9,048 bases of DNA from an uncultured Clostridia bacterium. GTDB lineage: Bacteria > Bacillota > Clostridia > Oscillospirales > Ruminococcaceae. The first letter of the stretch is position 1. Each line of letters starts with the position of its first letter. This document shows positions 1 through 6,795 of this stretch, piece by piece. A model generated the notes under the pieces. It was not told where the DNA came from. It saw nothing but the letters and a program-made list of their open reading frames with translations, and ran no database searches. The stretch is from contig CALGTU010000155.1 of assembly GCA_937901465.1 (NCBI GenBank), positions 1 through 9,048 on the forward strand, read 5' to 3'. Position numbers and translations under genes: made by a program.

Positions 1-1046
1 CTATAAGCGGTGCATTTGTAATCGAAGTTGACGGCAAGGCAAACGAAGGAGATAACGTAATCGGTATTACAACAGTTGACTATGCTATCGATTGTGGTTC
101 TTATAAGGTTGATATGGAAAAATTCCAGAATCTCTGGGAAAACAAGCTTGAACCTATCTTCCCTGTCAACGCAAAAGCAAAGAGCGAAACAGCAAAAATT
201 TATACATACACTCCCGAAAAGATTGTTGCTCCTTCAGTTAAGGTTGCAAAACCAAGAGTACTTATCCCTGTATTCCCCGGTACAAACTGTGAATATGATA
301 CAGCAAGAGTATTTGAAAGAGCAGGTGCTATTCCCGAAGTTGTTGTTATCAAAAACCTTACAACAGCAGGAATTACTGAATCAATCGAAAAAATTGCAAA
401 CAGCATAAAGAATTCTCAGATTGTAATGCTCCCTGGTGGATTCAGCGGTGGTGACGAACCTGACGGAAGCGGAAAGTTCATTACTGCATTTTTCCGCAAT
501 CCTCGTGTCAGCGAAGCGGTTATGGATCTTCTTGATAACAGAGATGGTCTTATGCTCGGTATCTGTAACGGATTCCAGGCGCTTATCAAGTTAGGACTTG
601 TTCCTTACGGCAAGATTGTTGATATGAAGGACGATTCACCTACTCTTACATTCAACACAATTGGTCGTCATCAGTCTATGATGGTTCATACAAGAATAGC
701 ATCTAACAAGTCTCCATGGCTTATGAATACAGAAGTCGGAGATATGCATACAATCGCTATTTCACACGGTGAAGGAAGATTTGTTGCAACACCTGAACAG
801 CTTAAGGTTATGGCTGAAAATGGCCAGATCGCTACTCAGTATGTAACTCTTGACGGCGAACCTACAATGGATATCAGATTCAATCCTAATGGTTCTATTG
901 ATGCTATTGAAGGTATCACATCACCTGATGGACGAGTTCTCGGTAAGATGGGACACTCAGAAAGAATCGGAACAGAAATCTGCAAGAATGTTCCCGGCGA
1001 AAAAGACCAGAAAATCTTTGAAAGCGGAGTTAAATACTTCGGATAA
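1..1046 (+). CDS. purL: Phosphoribosylformylglycinamidine synthase (FGAM synthase), C-terminal part, 5' end outside window
   Basis: This is the 3' end of the long, fused form of PurL, which makes FGAM from FGAR, ATP and glutamine in the fourth step of cytoplasmic purine synthesis. The frame is open from base 3, so the start lies outside the window; the ATG at 114 is internal. The first 80 or so codons are the end of the synthase part and a linker. The class I glutamine amidotransferase domain begins near base 252 with PRVLIPVFPGTNCEYD. The nucleophile is the Cys of GICNGFQ (codon 564-566), and the catalytic His and Glu lie in SHGEGR (codons 765 and 771). The chain ends KYFG, TAA at 1044-1046. 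Known of the family: Bacillus splits this enzyme into PurL, PurQ and PurS, while many Clostridia and Proteobacteria keep one long chain, which is the case here. It is followed directly by a terminator, so it is the last gene of its transcript. Confidence 0.96.
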   Translation, partial: ISGAFVIEVDGKANEGDNVIGITTVDYAIDCGSYKVDMEKFQNLWENKLEPIFPVNAKAKSETAKIYTYTPEKIVAPSVKVAKPRVLIPVFPGTNCEYDTARVFERAGAIPEVVVIKNLTTAGITESIEKIANSIKNSQIVMLPGGFSGGDEPDGSGKFITAFFRNPRVSEAVMDLLDNRDGLMLGICNGFQALIKLGLVPYGKIVDMKDDSPTLTFNTIGRHQSMMVHTRIASNKSPWLMNTEVGDMHTIAISHGEGRFVATPEQLKVMAENGQIATQYVTLDGEPTMDIRFNPNGSIDAIEGITSPDGRVLGKMGHSERIGTEICKNVPGEKDQKIFESGVKYFG

Positions 1047-1053
1047 TAAAACA

Positions 1054-1085
1054 AAAAGACCGTACAGAAATCTGTACGGTCTTTT
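1054..1085. terminator. Bidirectional hairpin terminator between purL and the BofC-like gene
   Basis: A perfect 14-bp stem (1054-1067 with 1072-1085) has a 4-base AAAT loop. The A-run on the left and the T-run on the right serve as U-tracts for both directions. It starts 8 bases after the purL stop. The stop codon of the convergent minus-strand gene (1084-1086) lies in its outer edge, so one hairpin can end both transcripts. Confidence 0.92.
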
Positions 1086-1422
1086 AGCTTGTATAATCTT
1101 CTATCAGTCTGTCGAGTTCTTCTTCACTATATGCAATAATTCCTTTGCAAAGCGCCTTTTTATCGTATTCGCCGAAACTATTTACAGAAACATCAAAAAC
1201 ATCTATCGGATTTTCGTCATCATAGTAAAAAGACGCTATTTTTCCGTTATATTCTTTGAGTATATAATATCTTTCTTCTGTTACTAATGTTTCGGCATTT
1301 ATAACCTCGCTTTCTACTTCACTGTTGCCTATCATAACAGATATTGTCATGCTTACAAGTGAAAGAAGTGCTACTGATCCAAGAGTTAAAAGAGCCATTT
1401 TTTCTTTGATAATTTTGTTCAC
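1084..1422 (-). CDS. Small single-pass membrane protein with BofC C-terminal-like domain
   Basis: Counted from the GTG at 1422 it has 112 residues: a short Lys-rich cytoplasmic start, one membrane helix (about residues 9-32), an acidic linker, and an outer domain (about 50-112) with the pattern YYILKEYNGKIASFYYDD, a DVFDVSV stretch and the ending EEELDRLIEDYTS. From memory this matches short Clostridia proteins annotated as having a BofC C-terminal domain (bypass-of-forespore family). In Bacillus, BofC modulates SpoIVB signalling in sporulation, but the role of these short relatives is not established, so no function is assigned. The start is uncertain. A TTG at 1473 lengthens the frame but lies upstream of a TATAAT at 1451-1456. 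The AGAGGGTGA at 1427-1419 overlaps the GTG and is well placed for an ATT at 1413. The first in-frame ATG is at 1398. It converges on purL and diverges from the PBP gene. Confidence 0.75.
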   Translation of the reverse strand: MNKIIKEKMALLTLGSVALLSLVSMTISVMIGNSEVESEVINAETLVTEERYYILKEYNGKIASFYYDDENPIDVFDVSVNSFGEYDKKALCKGIIAYSEEELDRLIEDYTS

Positions 1423-1450
1423 CCTCTTGTTTTGATAATTTATTTGGTAG

Positions 1451-1456
1451 ATTATA
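1451..1456 (-). promoter_or_regulatory. Candidate -10 box for the BofC-like gene
   Basis: The minus strand reads TATAAT here, a perfect -10 hexamer. No good -35 is seen 16-18 bases upstream. It lies about 30 bases before the GTG at 1422 and downstream of the TTG at 1473, which argues that translation begins at 1422 or later. Confidence 0.4.
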
Positions 1457-1533
1457 TTAGTATTCTTGACCAAAGAAACCTGATTATTCCTTACAATTTC
1501 TATATTTATTGTATTTTATTTTGAGAGAAAATG

Positions 1534-1542
1534 TGATATAAT
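1534..1542 (+). promoter_or_regulatory. Extended -10 promoter of the PBP-methyltransferase operon
   Basis: TGATATAAT is a perfect extended -10 (TGnTATAAT). The TTGAGA at 1521-1526 is only 10 bases away, too close to be its -35, so the TG motif probably carries recognition. The predicted start near 1549 gives a leader of about 55 bases before the PBP start at 1605. Confidence 0.6.
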
Positions 1543-1604
1543 AAATTTAGTTGTATTCAAATTATAAAATTAATTTAAAATATATGAAATTTTCAGGAGG
1601 AATT

Positions 1605-2285
1605 ATGAGAAGTTCAAGTGACATCAAAATCAGAAAAAGAAGAAAAAAGAGTAACCCTATTTTAAAAACACTTGCGGTTATCGGAACAACATTCCTTTCT
1701 CTTTTTCTTATAGTTGTAATTACGCTTTGTATCGTTGCTACAGCACTTACCGTTTATGTAATCAAATTTATGGAAAACTCTGAAAGTGTTGATATCGACC
1801 TTTATAACCTTGATGTAATGACAACTTCGTTTATATATGCTGAAGATCCTGTTACTGGTGAACAGATTGAAATTCACCGCATGAGTCAGGATGCAAACAG
1901 AATTCTTGTATCTCTTGATGAAGTTCCTCAGCATGTAAGAGATGCTTTCATCTCAACAGAAGACGAACGTTTCTATGAACACGAAGGTGTTGACTTTAAG
2001 CGAACATTCCTTGCTTTCGCAAACTATTTCCTTCATTTCTGGGATGAAAAACAAGGTGGTTCTACAATAACTCAGCAGCTTGTAAAAAATATTACAGGAG
2101 ACGATAAGCAGGATCCCGCGAGAAAGATGCGTGAAATCTTCAGAGCGATGAACCTTGAAAGAGAATATCCTAAGACGTTATTCTTGAAGCATACCTCAAT
2201 TATATCGGTTTTGGTGGAAACACCTATGGTATCCAGGCTGCAGCTAATAAGTATTTTAATAAAGACGTTTCTGAACTTACTGTAG
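1605..2285 (+). CDS. Class A penicillin-binding protein, N-terminal fragment (gene frameshifted near 2174)
   Basis: This is the first part of a bifunctional peptidoglycan synthase, which polymerises lipid II and cross-links the strands outside the membrane. The ATG at 1605 follows AGGAGG (1595-1600). Residues 1-20 are basic and cytoplasmic, residues 22-53 form the membrane anchor, and the glycosyltransferase 51 domain follows: motif 1 EDERFYEHEG (119-128, E119 the expected catalytic Glu), motif 2 GGSTITQQLVKN (151-162) and motif 3 RKMRE (173-177). The correct frame is lost after Pro189-Lys190. The remaining 36 codons (THR-Leu-Phe onward) are unrelated and end at 2285. The true continuation, DVILEAYLNYIGFGGNTYG, starts at 2174 in another frame, where the G at 2174 would have to be read twice. 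One G appears to be missing from AAGGAC. Restored, the protein would be about 769 residues. As written, this fragment lacks GT51 motifs 4 and 5 and the whole transpeptidase. Confidence 0.9.
   Translation: MRSSSDIKIRKRRKKSNPILKTLAVIGTTFLSLFLIVVITLCIVATALTVYVIKFMENSESVDIDLYNLDVMTTSFIYAEDPVTGEQIEIHRMSQDANRILVSLDEVPQHVRDAFISTEDERFYEHEGVDFKRTFLAFANYFLHFWDEKQGGSTITQQLVKNITGDDKQDPARKMREIFRAMNLEREYPKTLFLKHTSIISVLVETPMVSRLQLISILIKTFLNLL
2170..2178 (+). other. Frameshift site in the PBP gene (one G apparently missing)
   Basis: The DNA reads CCTAAGACG. Frame 0 reads Pro-Lys-Thr, while the conserved motif 4 (VILEAYLN) needs Pro-Lys-Asp-Val, i.e. AAGGAC. The downstream frame has a stop (TAA, 2171-2173) just before the join, so the two frames can be linked only here. 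No X XXY YYZ slippery heptamer is present. Confidence 0.85.
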
Positions 2286-3913
2286 CAGAAGCAGCCTGTC
2301 TTGCGGCTATACCAAAAAGTACAGTTGAATTCAATCCTCTCATAAATCCTGAAAGTAACCAGAACAGAAGAAATCAGGTAGTTCTCCCTACTATGCTTGA
2401 AAACGGATTTATTTCATCCGAACAATATGAAGAAGCAGTTAATGCAACTCTTATTTTCGCAGGTCAGTCACTTGATGAAGAAACAGGCGAAATCGTTGAA
2501 GAAGATACTGTTATTCAGGACTATTTCGTTGATATGGTAATTTTCGATGTGGCAGAAGATTTCCAGAAGAAATATGGCATTGACACTCAGGAAGAAGCAA
2601 TAAAAATCATTTCAAATGGTGGTTACAGGATTTATTCAACTGTTGACCTTGATATCCAGAGAGAAATGGAAACTAAATATCTTGATAATGCTACATTCTC
2701 GAACTCTGAAGAAGCACTTGCAAATCCCCCACAGTCAGCTGCTATCATAATGGATTATAACGGACATATAAAGGGTGTTGTTGGTGGTATAGGAAGAAAG
2801 CCTAATCCTATGTGTTATAACAGAGCTACAATGGCTAAACGTTCTATTGGTTCGACTGTAAAGCCTATTTCTTCATATGGATATGCTCTTTATTCAGACT
2901 ATATCAACTGGTCTACAGTTTTCTTTGATGAACCTATTGAAGTTGTTGAAGACTGGAATACTATGAAAAAAATGAAATGGCCTAAAAACTATTCAAATAA
3001 ATGGACAGGTCAGAAATATTTCACATATGATGCGCTTCAACGTTCACTCAACACAATTCCCGCTCAGTTAGTTGATCATCATACACCTAAAACGGTTTTT
3101 GACTTTATGCAGAACAATATGCAGATTACATCTCTTGTTGCTGCCGATGCAGACTATTCTGCTATGACTGTTGGTGGTCTTACTGATGGTATTACCCTTC
3201 TTGAACTTACATCTGCTTATCAAGCTTTCGGAAACGAAGGAAAGATATATAAGCCCATTTCATACTATAAGGTTCTCGATTCAAACGGAAACATTGTTCT
3301 TGATAATACCGATAACACATATATTCAGGCTATAGATCCCGATACAGCTTATGTAATGAACAAACTTCTCCAGACTGTAGTTTATGGTCCTGCCGGTACC
3401 GGTGTTGCCGCTAAGGTTGAAAATGTTACTATTGCTGCAAAGACAGGTACATCTCAGGAATGGGTTGACCTTGCTTTCGTTGGTGTTACTCCTACTTATG
3501 TTTCAGCTATATGGTATGGCTATGATGAAGCATATAAATATGACGAAGAAACTGGAAAATATGTTCCTAACTCATGTAAGGATATCTATTATTCATCAGC
3601 TGTTGTATGGAAAAATGTCTTCGGAAATATAATGGCTGAAAAGGATTCGGGGACAGCTTTCCCAGAAAACCCCAATATCATTAAAATGGAATACTGTATG
3701 CATACAGGGCTCATAGCAGGACCTTCCTGTACTACAAGGGCTGAAGGATATTATAAACCTACAAATATCCCCGGTTTCTGCAATGGTCAGCATAACGGAA
3801 CAATTTATAATCTTCCTGGTGGAGAAACTGTAAGAGTTCTTCCTGAAGAAGAAAAAAAAGAAACAACTCCAGGAACTGCTACTACTATTGACTTAAACTC
3901 ACTTCCCCAGTAA
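2174..3913 (+). CDS. Class A penicillin-binding protein, C-terminal fragment (GT51 end plus transpeptidase)
   Basis: This frame continues the PBP after the frameshift. It starts with GT51 motif 4 (ILEAYLNYIGFGGNTYGIQA) and motif 5 (ELTVAEAACLAAIPKSTVEFNP), then carries the whole penicillin-binding transpeptidase. The active-site Ser is in STVK (codon 2852-2854, Ser417 of the restored protein), SLN begins at 3044 (Ser481), and KTGT begins at 3440 (Lys613). The C-terminus is a polar tail rich in Glu, Lys and Thr. No ribosome binding site precedes the first ATG of this frame (2393), so independent translation is unlikely, and a product from 2393 would lack a membrane anchor. All catalytic motifs are intact, with no second lesion in 580 codons, so the break is either very recent or a sequence error. 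The gene ends 12 bp before the methyltransferase gene. Confidence 0.92.
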   Translation, partial: DVILEAYLNYIGFGGNTYGIQAAANKYFNKDVSELTVAEAACLAAIPKSTVEFNPLINPESNQNRRNQVVLPTMLENGFISSEQYEEAVNATLIFAGQSLDEETGEIVEEDTVIQDYFVDMVIFDVAEDFQKKYGIDTQEEAIKIISNGGYRIYSTVDLDIQREMETKYLDNATFSNSEEALANPPQSAAIIMDYNGHIKGVVGGIGRKPNPMCYNRATMAKRSIGSTVKPISSYGYALYSDYINWSTVFFDEPIEVVEDWNTMKKMKWPKNYSNKWTGQKYFTYDALQRSLNTIPAQLVDHHTPKTVFDFMQNNMQITSLVAADADYSAMTVGGLTDGITLLELTSAYQAFGNEGKIYKPISYYKVLDSNGNIVLDNTDNTYIQAIDPDTAYVMNKLLQTVVYGPAGTGVAAKVENVTIAAKTGTSQEWVDLAFVGVTPTYVSAIWYGYDEAYKYDEETGKYVPNSCKDIYYSSAVVWKNVFGNIMAEKDSGTAFPENPNIIKMEYCMHTGLIAGPSCTTRAEGYYKPTNIPGFCNGQHNGTIYNLPGGETVRVLPEEEKKETTPGTATTIDLNSLPQ

Positions 3914-3925
3914 TCAAGGAGACTT

Positions 3926-5044
3926 ATGGACAGAATTAAATTTGCTTGCCCTTGTCATTTCGGGCTTGAAAGCGTTTTGAAATTTGAAATAGGAAAAATA
4001 GGCGGAGAAGATATAGTCGTTTCTGACGGAAAAGTATCATTCTATGGTGATTTTTCCACTCTCGCAAAAGCGAATATTTCACTTGCTACCGCTGAAAGAG
4101 TTCTTATTGTGCTTGCTGAATTTCACGCTGAATCTTTCGAAGAATTATTTCAGGGAGTGAAAAAAATCCCACTTGAAAGGTACATTGGAAAGTATGATGC
4201 TTTCCCTGTTAAGAGTGGTCATGCACTTAATTCCGCTTTACACAGTATTCCTGATTGTCAGTCTATCATAAAAAAGGCCGCTGTTGAAAGACTTAAAGAA
4301 AAATATCATAACAGCTGGTTTGAAGAAACAGGAGCTATTTTCCCTATCCAGTTTTCAATCATAAAAGATGAAGTTGTTATTTATCTCGATACAACAGGAA
4401 CAGGTCTTCATAAAAGAGGTTACAGAAGAAATTCAAATGACGCTCCTATAAAAGAAACACTTGCTGCAGGGATTATAGACCTTGCAAGAGTAAGAGGAGA
4501 TTCTGTTGTATGCGATCCATTCTGCGGGAGTGGAACTCTTTTAATAGAATCTGCATATAAGGCATTATCAGTAGCACCTGGACTCAAAAGAAAGTTTCTT
4601 GCAGAAAAATGGGACTGTATCCCCTCTTCATTCTGGAAAGATGCAAGAAACGATGCCATTTCGCTTGTAAGACACGATACTGCCTTTAAGGCTTATGGCT
4701 TTGATATTGATGAAAACGCAGTAACTCTTACTAATAACAATGCGAACAAAGCAGGTATCTCAAAGAGAATTTCTGCAACAAAAGCCGATATAAAGAACTA
4801 TAAAAATCAAAAAGGAACAATAACTATCTGCAACCCACCTTATGGCGAAAGAATGCTTGATATTAAAGAGGCTGAAAAACTCTATCAGGTTATGGGGCAG
4901 GTTTTTGAAGGAAGCAAAGATGCTCCCTGCTATATAATTTCTCCTCATGAGGATTTTGAAAAATTCTTCGGCAGAAAAGCAGATAAGAGAAGAAAACTTT
5001 ATAACGGAATGCTGAAATGTCAGTTGTTTATGTATTATAAGTAA
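3926..5044 (+). CDS. THUMP-domain class I SAM-dependent RNA methyltransferase (YpsC/RlmL-type, 23S rRNA guanine-N2)
   Basis: The protein has 372 residues, the usual length for the single-domain YpsC family, which matches the N-terminal methyltransferase of E. coli RlmL (m2G2445 of 23S rRNA). The exact target here is inferred. An N-terminal ferredoxin-like and THUMP region (about 1-155) should bind RNA. The linker LHKRGYRR(N) near residue 170 is typical of the family. In the Rossmann methyltransferase part, motif I is DPFCGSGT (197-204, SAM binding), acidic motif II is FDIDENA, and motif IV is NPPYGERM (303-310, catalytic). The ATG at 3926 follows AAGGAG at 3917-3922. The gap to the PBP stop is 12 bp, so the two genes form an operon, with translation probably coupled. 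If the PBP frameshift is real, it could also lower expression of this gene by polarity. The stop lies at the edge of a strong terminator. Confidence 0.92.
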   Translation: MDRIKFACPCHFGLESVLKFEIGKIGGEDIVVSDGKVSFYGDFSTLAKANISLATAERVLIVLAEFHAESFEELFQGVKKIPLERYIGKYDAFPVKSGHALNSALHSIPDCQSIIKKAAVERLKEKYHNSWFEETGAIFPIQFSIIKDEVVIYLDTTGTGLHKRGYRRNSNDAPIKETLAAGIIDLARVRGDSVVCDPFCGSGTLLIESAYKALSVAPGLKRKFLAEKWDCIPSSFWKDARNDAISLVRHDTAFKAYGFDIDENAVTLTNNNANKAGISKRISATKADIKNYKNQKGTITICNPPYGERMLDIKEAEKLYQVMGQVFEGSKDAPCYIISPHEDFEKFFGRKADKRRKLYNGMLKCQLFMYYK

Positions 5045-5086
5045 AAAATGAACAAGTCTGTTAAAAAACAGGCTTGTTCATTTTTT
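5043..5086. terminator. Long bidirectional hairpin terminator
   Basis: A stem of 20 bp with one G-T pair (5043-5062 with 5067-5086) has an AAAA loop. It is flanked by an A6 run on the left and a T6 run on the right. It overlaps the methyltransferase stop codon (5042-5044) and lies 20 bases from the stop of the convergent ankyrin-like gene (5107), so it can end transcription from both sides. Confidence 0.93.
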
Positions 5087-5106
5087 ATTTGATATGTTAT
5101 GTAAAA

Positions 5107-5973
5107 TCAATTCCATCTATTGTGTTCTATCATTTCCATAAGAAGATAATAGTTATCGTCTTTTTTTACATAATGAGGATTGTCATCATATGTGCGCAAT
5201 TCTTCCCTTAAAACCAATTCATTATCATGAGTTATGCCATTATCTATAATAACTTGAATAAATTCCAATTCATCATCGGTAACAACGCTATCGTTATATA
5301 AAATTCCCCAGACAGCCATACCAAAAGGATTGGAGTAAAGATCCACTTTATTCCTGAATTTATATGATGTGTCAGCACCGTTTTCAAAAAGGAGAGTTAT
5401 AATCTCAATATCATCTCTTGTGAAATCACGCTTTCTCATATTTTTAAGATATTCTTCCATACTGGTTTCGACATGAGCCATACGCTCATATCTCTCTGGA
5501 TTATCTATAACAGCGCCGTGTTCAATCGCTGTTCTTACGAGTTTTGCATTGCCGTTTTCGAGTCCAACATCAAGTATGCTCATTCTGTTGTTGTCATGAA
5601 AATAAACGAGGTTCGGGTTTTTATCAAGGAGTTTCTCAATCTCTGCTATCGCTTCATCTGAGCCGTCATAAGCGAGGTCAATTATTCCGAATGCGGTCTT
5701 ATTCGAAGCATATCTTATTCCTCCGTTAGGAAGATGAATCGGTGCAAATGTAGAATTAAATTTAAGATAACCCGTAAATAATACAATAGGAGTTATGCTA
5801 ATTATACTCAAAGTAAGAAACACATTACCTGTTGTCTTAATTTTTCTGTTATCTTTTACCTTACCAACTATCTTTAGAACAATAGCCGTTATATCAAATG
5901 CTATCGCCACTACAATAAGTACTACAAATATAATAAAAAAAATTACAAGAAGAAACATTCCCGCAAAAGCCAT
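5107..5973 (-). CDS. Membrane protein with ankyrin-like repeats, function unknown
   Basis: The start is the ATG at 5973, preceded by GGAGGTGA at ideal spacing, which gives 288 residues; an upstream start at 6012 is rejected because it has no such site. Two membrane helices (about 4-34 and 49-70) enclose a short basic loop. The rest (about 75-288) is soluble. Three segments have the second-helix-plus-turn pattern of ankyrin repeats: LVRTAIEHGAVID (about 136-147), IITLLFENGADT (about 181-192) and FIQVIIDNGITHD (about 229-240). Their spacing (about 45-48 residues) is wider than the usual 33, so the fold is degenerate or interrupted. Both ends of the soluble part are Asp- and Asn-rich. Ankyrin repeats generally bind proteins, so a membrane-tethered binding role is plausible but unproven. 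It stands alone, with its own promoter and terminator. I do not recognise a named family. Confidence 0.8.
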   Translation of the reverse strand: MAFAGMFLLVIFFIIFVVLIVVAIAFDITAIVLKIVGKVKDNRKIKTTGNVFLTLSIISITPIVLFTGYLKFNSTFAPIHLPNGGIRYASNKTAFGIIDLAYDGSDEAIAEIEKLLDKNPNLVYFHDNNRMSILDVGLENGNAKLVRTAIEHGAVIDNPERYERMAHVETSMEEYLKNMRKRDFTRDDIEIITLLFENGADTSYKFRNKVDLYSNPFGMAVWGILYNDSVVTDDELEFIQVIIDNGITHDNELVLREELRTYDDNPHYVKKDDNYYLLMEMIEHNRWN

Positions 5974-6002
5974 ATTGTTCACCTCCGAAAAAATCTGCTT
6001 AT

Positions 6003-6011
6003 ATTGTAGCA
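6003..6011 (-). promoter_or_regulatory. Extended -10 promoter of the ankyrin-like gene
   Basis: The minus strand reads TGCTACAAT, a TGn plus TACAAT extended -10. A TTGATA lies 20 bases upstream, a long spacing, so the TG motif probably matters. The expected start is about 20-25 bases before the ATG at 5973, with the GGAGGTGA in between. Confidence 0.5.
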
Positions 6012-6033
6012 TAAATCTAAAAAGAACATATCA

Positions 6034-6067
6034 AAAATAAGTTCCGATATTCTTTATATCGGAACTT
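6034..6067 (-). terminator. Terminator of tRNA-Gln
   Basis: A 12-bp perfect stem (6039-6050 with 6056-6067) has a 5-base loop. On the minus strand it is followed by TTATTTTT, a good U-tract. It begins 3 bases after the tRNA 3' CCA, so it ends the tRNA transcript and shields the ankyrin-like gene's promoter from read-through. Confidence 0.88.
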
Positions 6068-6069
6068 TC

Positions 6070-6145
6070 TGGCTGGGATAGGTGGATTCGAACCACCGGA
6101 ATGACGGAGTCAAAGTCCGCTGCCTTACCGCTTGGCTATACCCCA
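6070..6145 (-). tRNA. tRNA-Gln (anticodon UUG)
   Basis: The minus strand folds into a full cloverleaf. The acceptor stem TGGGGTA pairs with TATCCCA (one G-T pair), the D arm contains AGCCAAGCGGTAAGGC, and the anticodon stem GCGGA/TCCGT encloses the loop CTTTGAC. The T arm carries GGTTCGAATCC. The anticodon TTG (6111-6113) reads CAA and CAG. The discriminator is G (6073) and CCA is encoded (6070-6072), as is common in Firmicutes. No convincing promoter is seen directly upstream, so it may be transcribed with the two genes before it. Confidence 0.97.
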
Positions 6146-6152
6146 ATATATT

Positions 6153-6170
6153 CCCTGCTATAAAGCAGGG
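6153..6170 (-). terminator. Hairpin between the membrane protein gene and tRNA-Gln, weak terminator or processing signal
   Basis: CCCTGCT pairs with AGCAGGG (7 bp, ATAA loop). On the minus strand it is followed by AATATATT, a poor U-tract, and the tRNA begins 7 bases later. It could be an attenuating terminator that lets some transcription into the tRNA, or an RNA processing structure. Confidence 0.45.
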
Positions 6171-6178
6171 ATTTTATT

Positions 6179-6784
6179 TTATAAGTTTTTATATTTATCT
6201 GAAATATTCTCGTTATGAATATCCGCAGCTTCAATATCGCTTGCTACTACATACCATTTGCCTTCATATTTTGCAAGTGATACAGAGATCTGGCTCTTTT
6301 CTGATTTATACGAATCATACAAAGTTATATCAACATCCATAAGAATACCTTCTGCGATGATTTCATAAAATGTCTTCAGCATATCAGAATAATCATATCT
6401 TGTTTTAACTTTATACTTAAGTTTAACCCCATCTTCATATCCGTTTTCAAGATGACCATAAACATAATCCATGTAAAATTTCTTAAAATCATCATCATCT
6501 TTATAGTCTTCAAATTTTTCAAGATAAGGAGGATAAACTACTTCAGAAAGAGCATCGTAATCCATATTCTGAACGGCAGAAAAATACTTATCAACGGCAG
6601 ATTTCTGTGCTCTGTAATCGGCTGTTATATAAAGAATACCCACAAGAAGAATTATAGCAAAGAAACAAAGGCATATTCCGAAAACCTTTAAAACGTTAAG
6701 TTTTTCACGCTTCTTTTCTAATTTTATCTTCTTTTTTTCTTCCATTCTTTTAGCTTTTGTAGCATTTCTGTCTTTTTTTGACAT
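6179..6784 (-). CDS. Single-pass membrane-anchored protein of unknown function
   Basis: It has 201 residues. Residues 1-30 are strongly basic (many Lys and Arg, likely a helix on the cytoplasmic side), residues 33-53 form one membrane helix, and residues 55-201 lie outside. The outer part begins with a helix (AVDKYFSAVQNMDYDALSEV) and ends with a strand pattern KWYVVASDIEAAD. This layout, a helix followed by sheet, resembles small NTF2-like lipoprotein or anchor domains that often carry a KYFSAVQNxD-type motif, but that is inference from pattern only. No catalytic residue is evident. The start at 6784 has AAGG in its leader, which overlaps the glucokinase stop; the gap between the genes is 11 bp, so the two are one operon. 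The protein may have nothing to do with glucose use. Confidence 0.8.
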   Translation of the reverse strand: MSKKDRNATKAKRMEEKKKIKLEKKREKLNVLKVFGICLCFFAIILLVGILYITADYRAQKSAVDKYFSAVQNMDYDALSEVVYPPYLEKFEDYKDDDDFKKFYMDYVYGHLENGYEDGVKLKYKVKTRYDYSDMLKTFYEIIAEGILMDVDITLYDSYKSEKSQISVSLAKYEGKWYVVASDIEAADIHNENISDKYKNL

Positions 6785-6795
6785 ATCAGTTTACC

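Noticed and set aside
850..1287. 145-codon + strand frame across the end of purL and the BofC-like gene
   Set aside because: It runs through the terminator hairpin and overlaps two supported genes in other frames, with no ribosome binding site.
1466..1497. TTGACC ... TACAAT as a second + strand promoter for the PBP
   Set aside because: The spacing is 20 bases, too long for a normal sigma-A promoter; the extended -10 at 1534-1542 is a better candidate.
2165..2200. Programmed ribosomal frameshift in the PBP gene
   Set aside because: No slippery heptamer is present at the join, the required shift falls at CCT-AAG with poor re-pairing, and class A PBPs are not known to use frameshifting.
6082..6342. 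86-codon + strand frame starting within the tRNA
   Set aside because: It is antisense to the tRNA and the 201-residue protein gene; frames starting MDSNHR are a familiar artefact of reading across tRNA genes.
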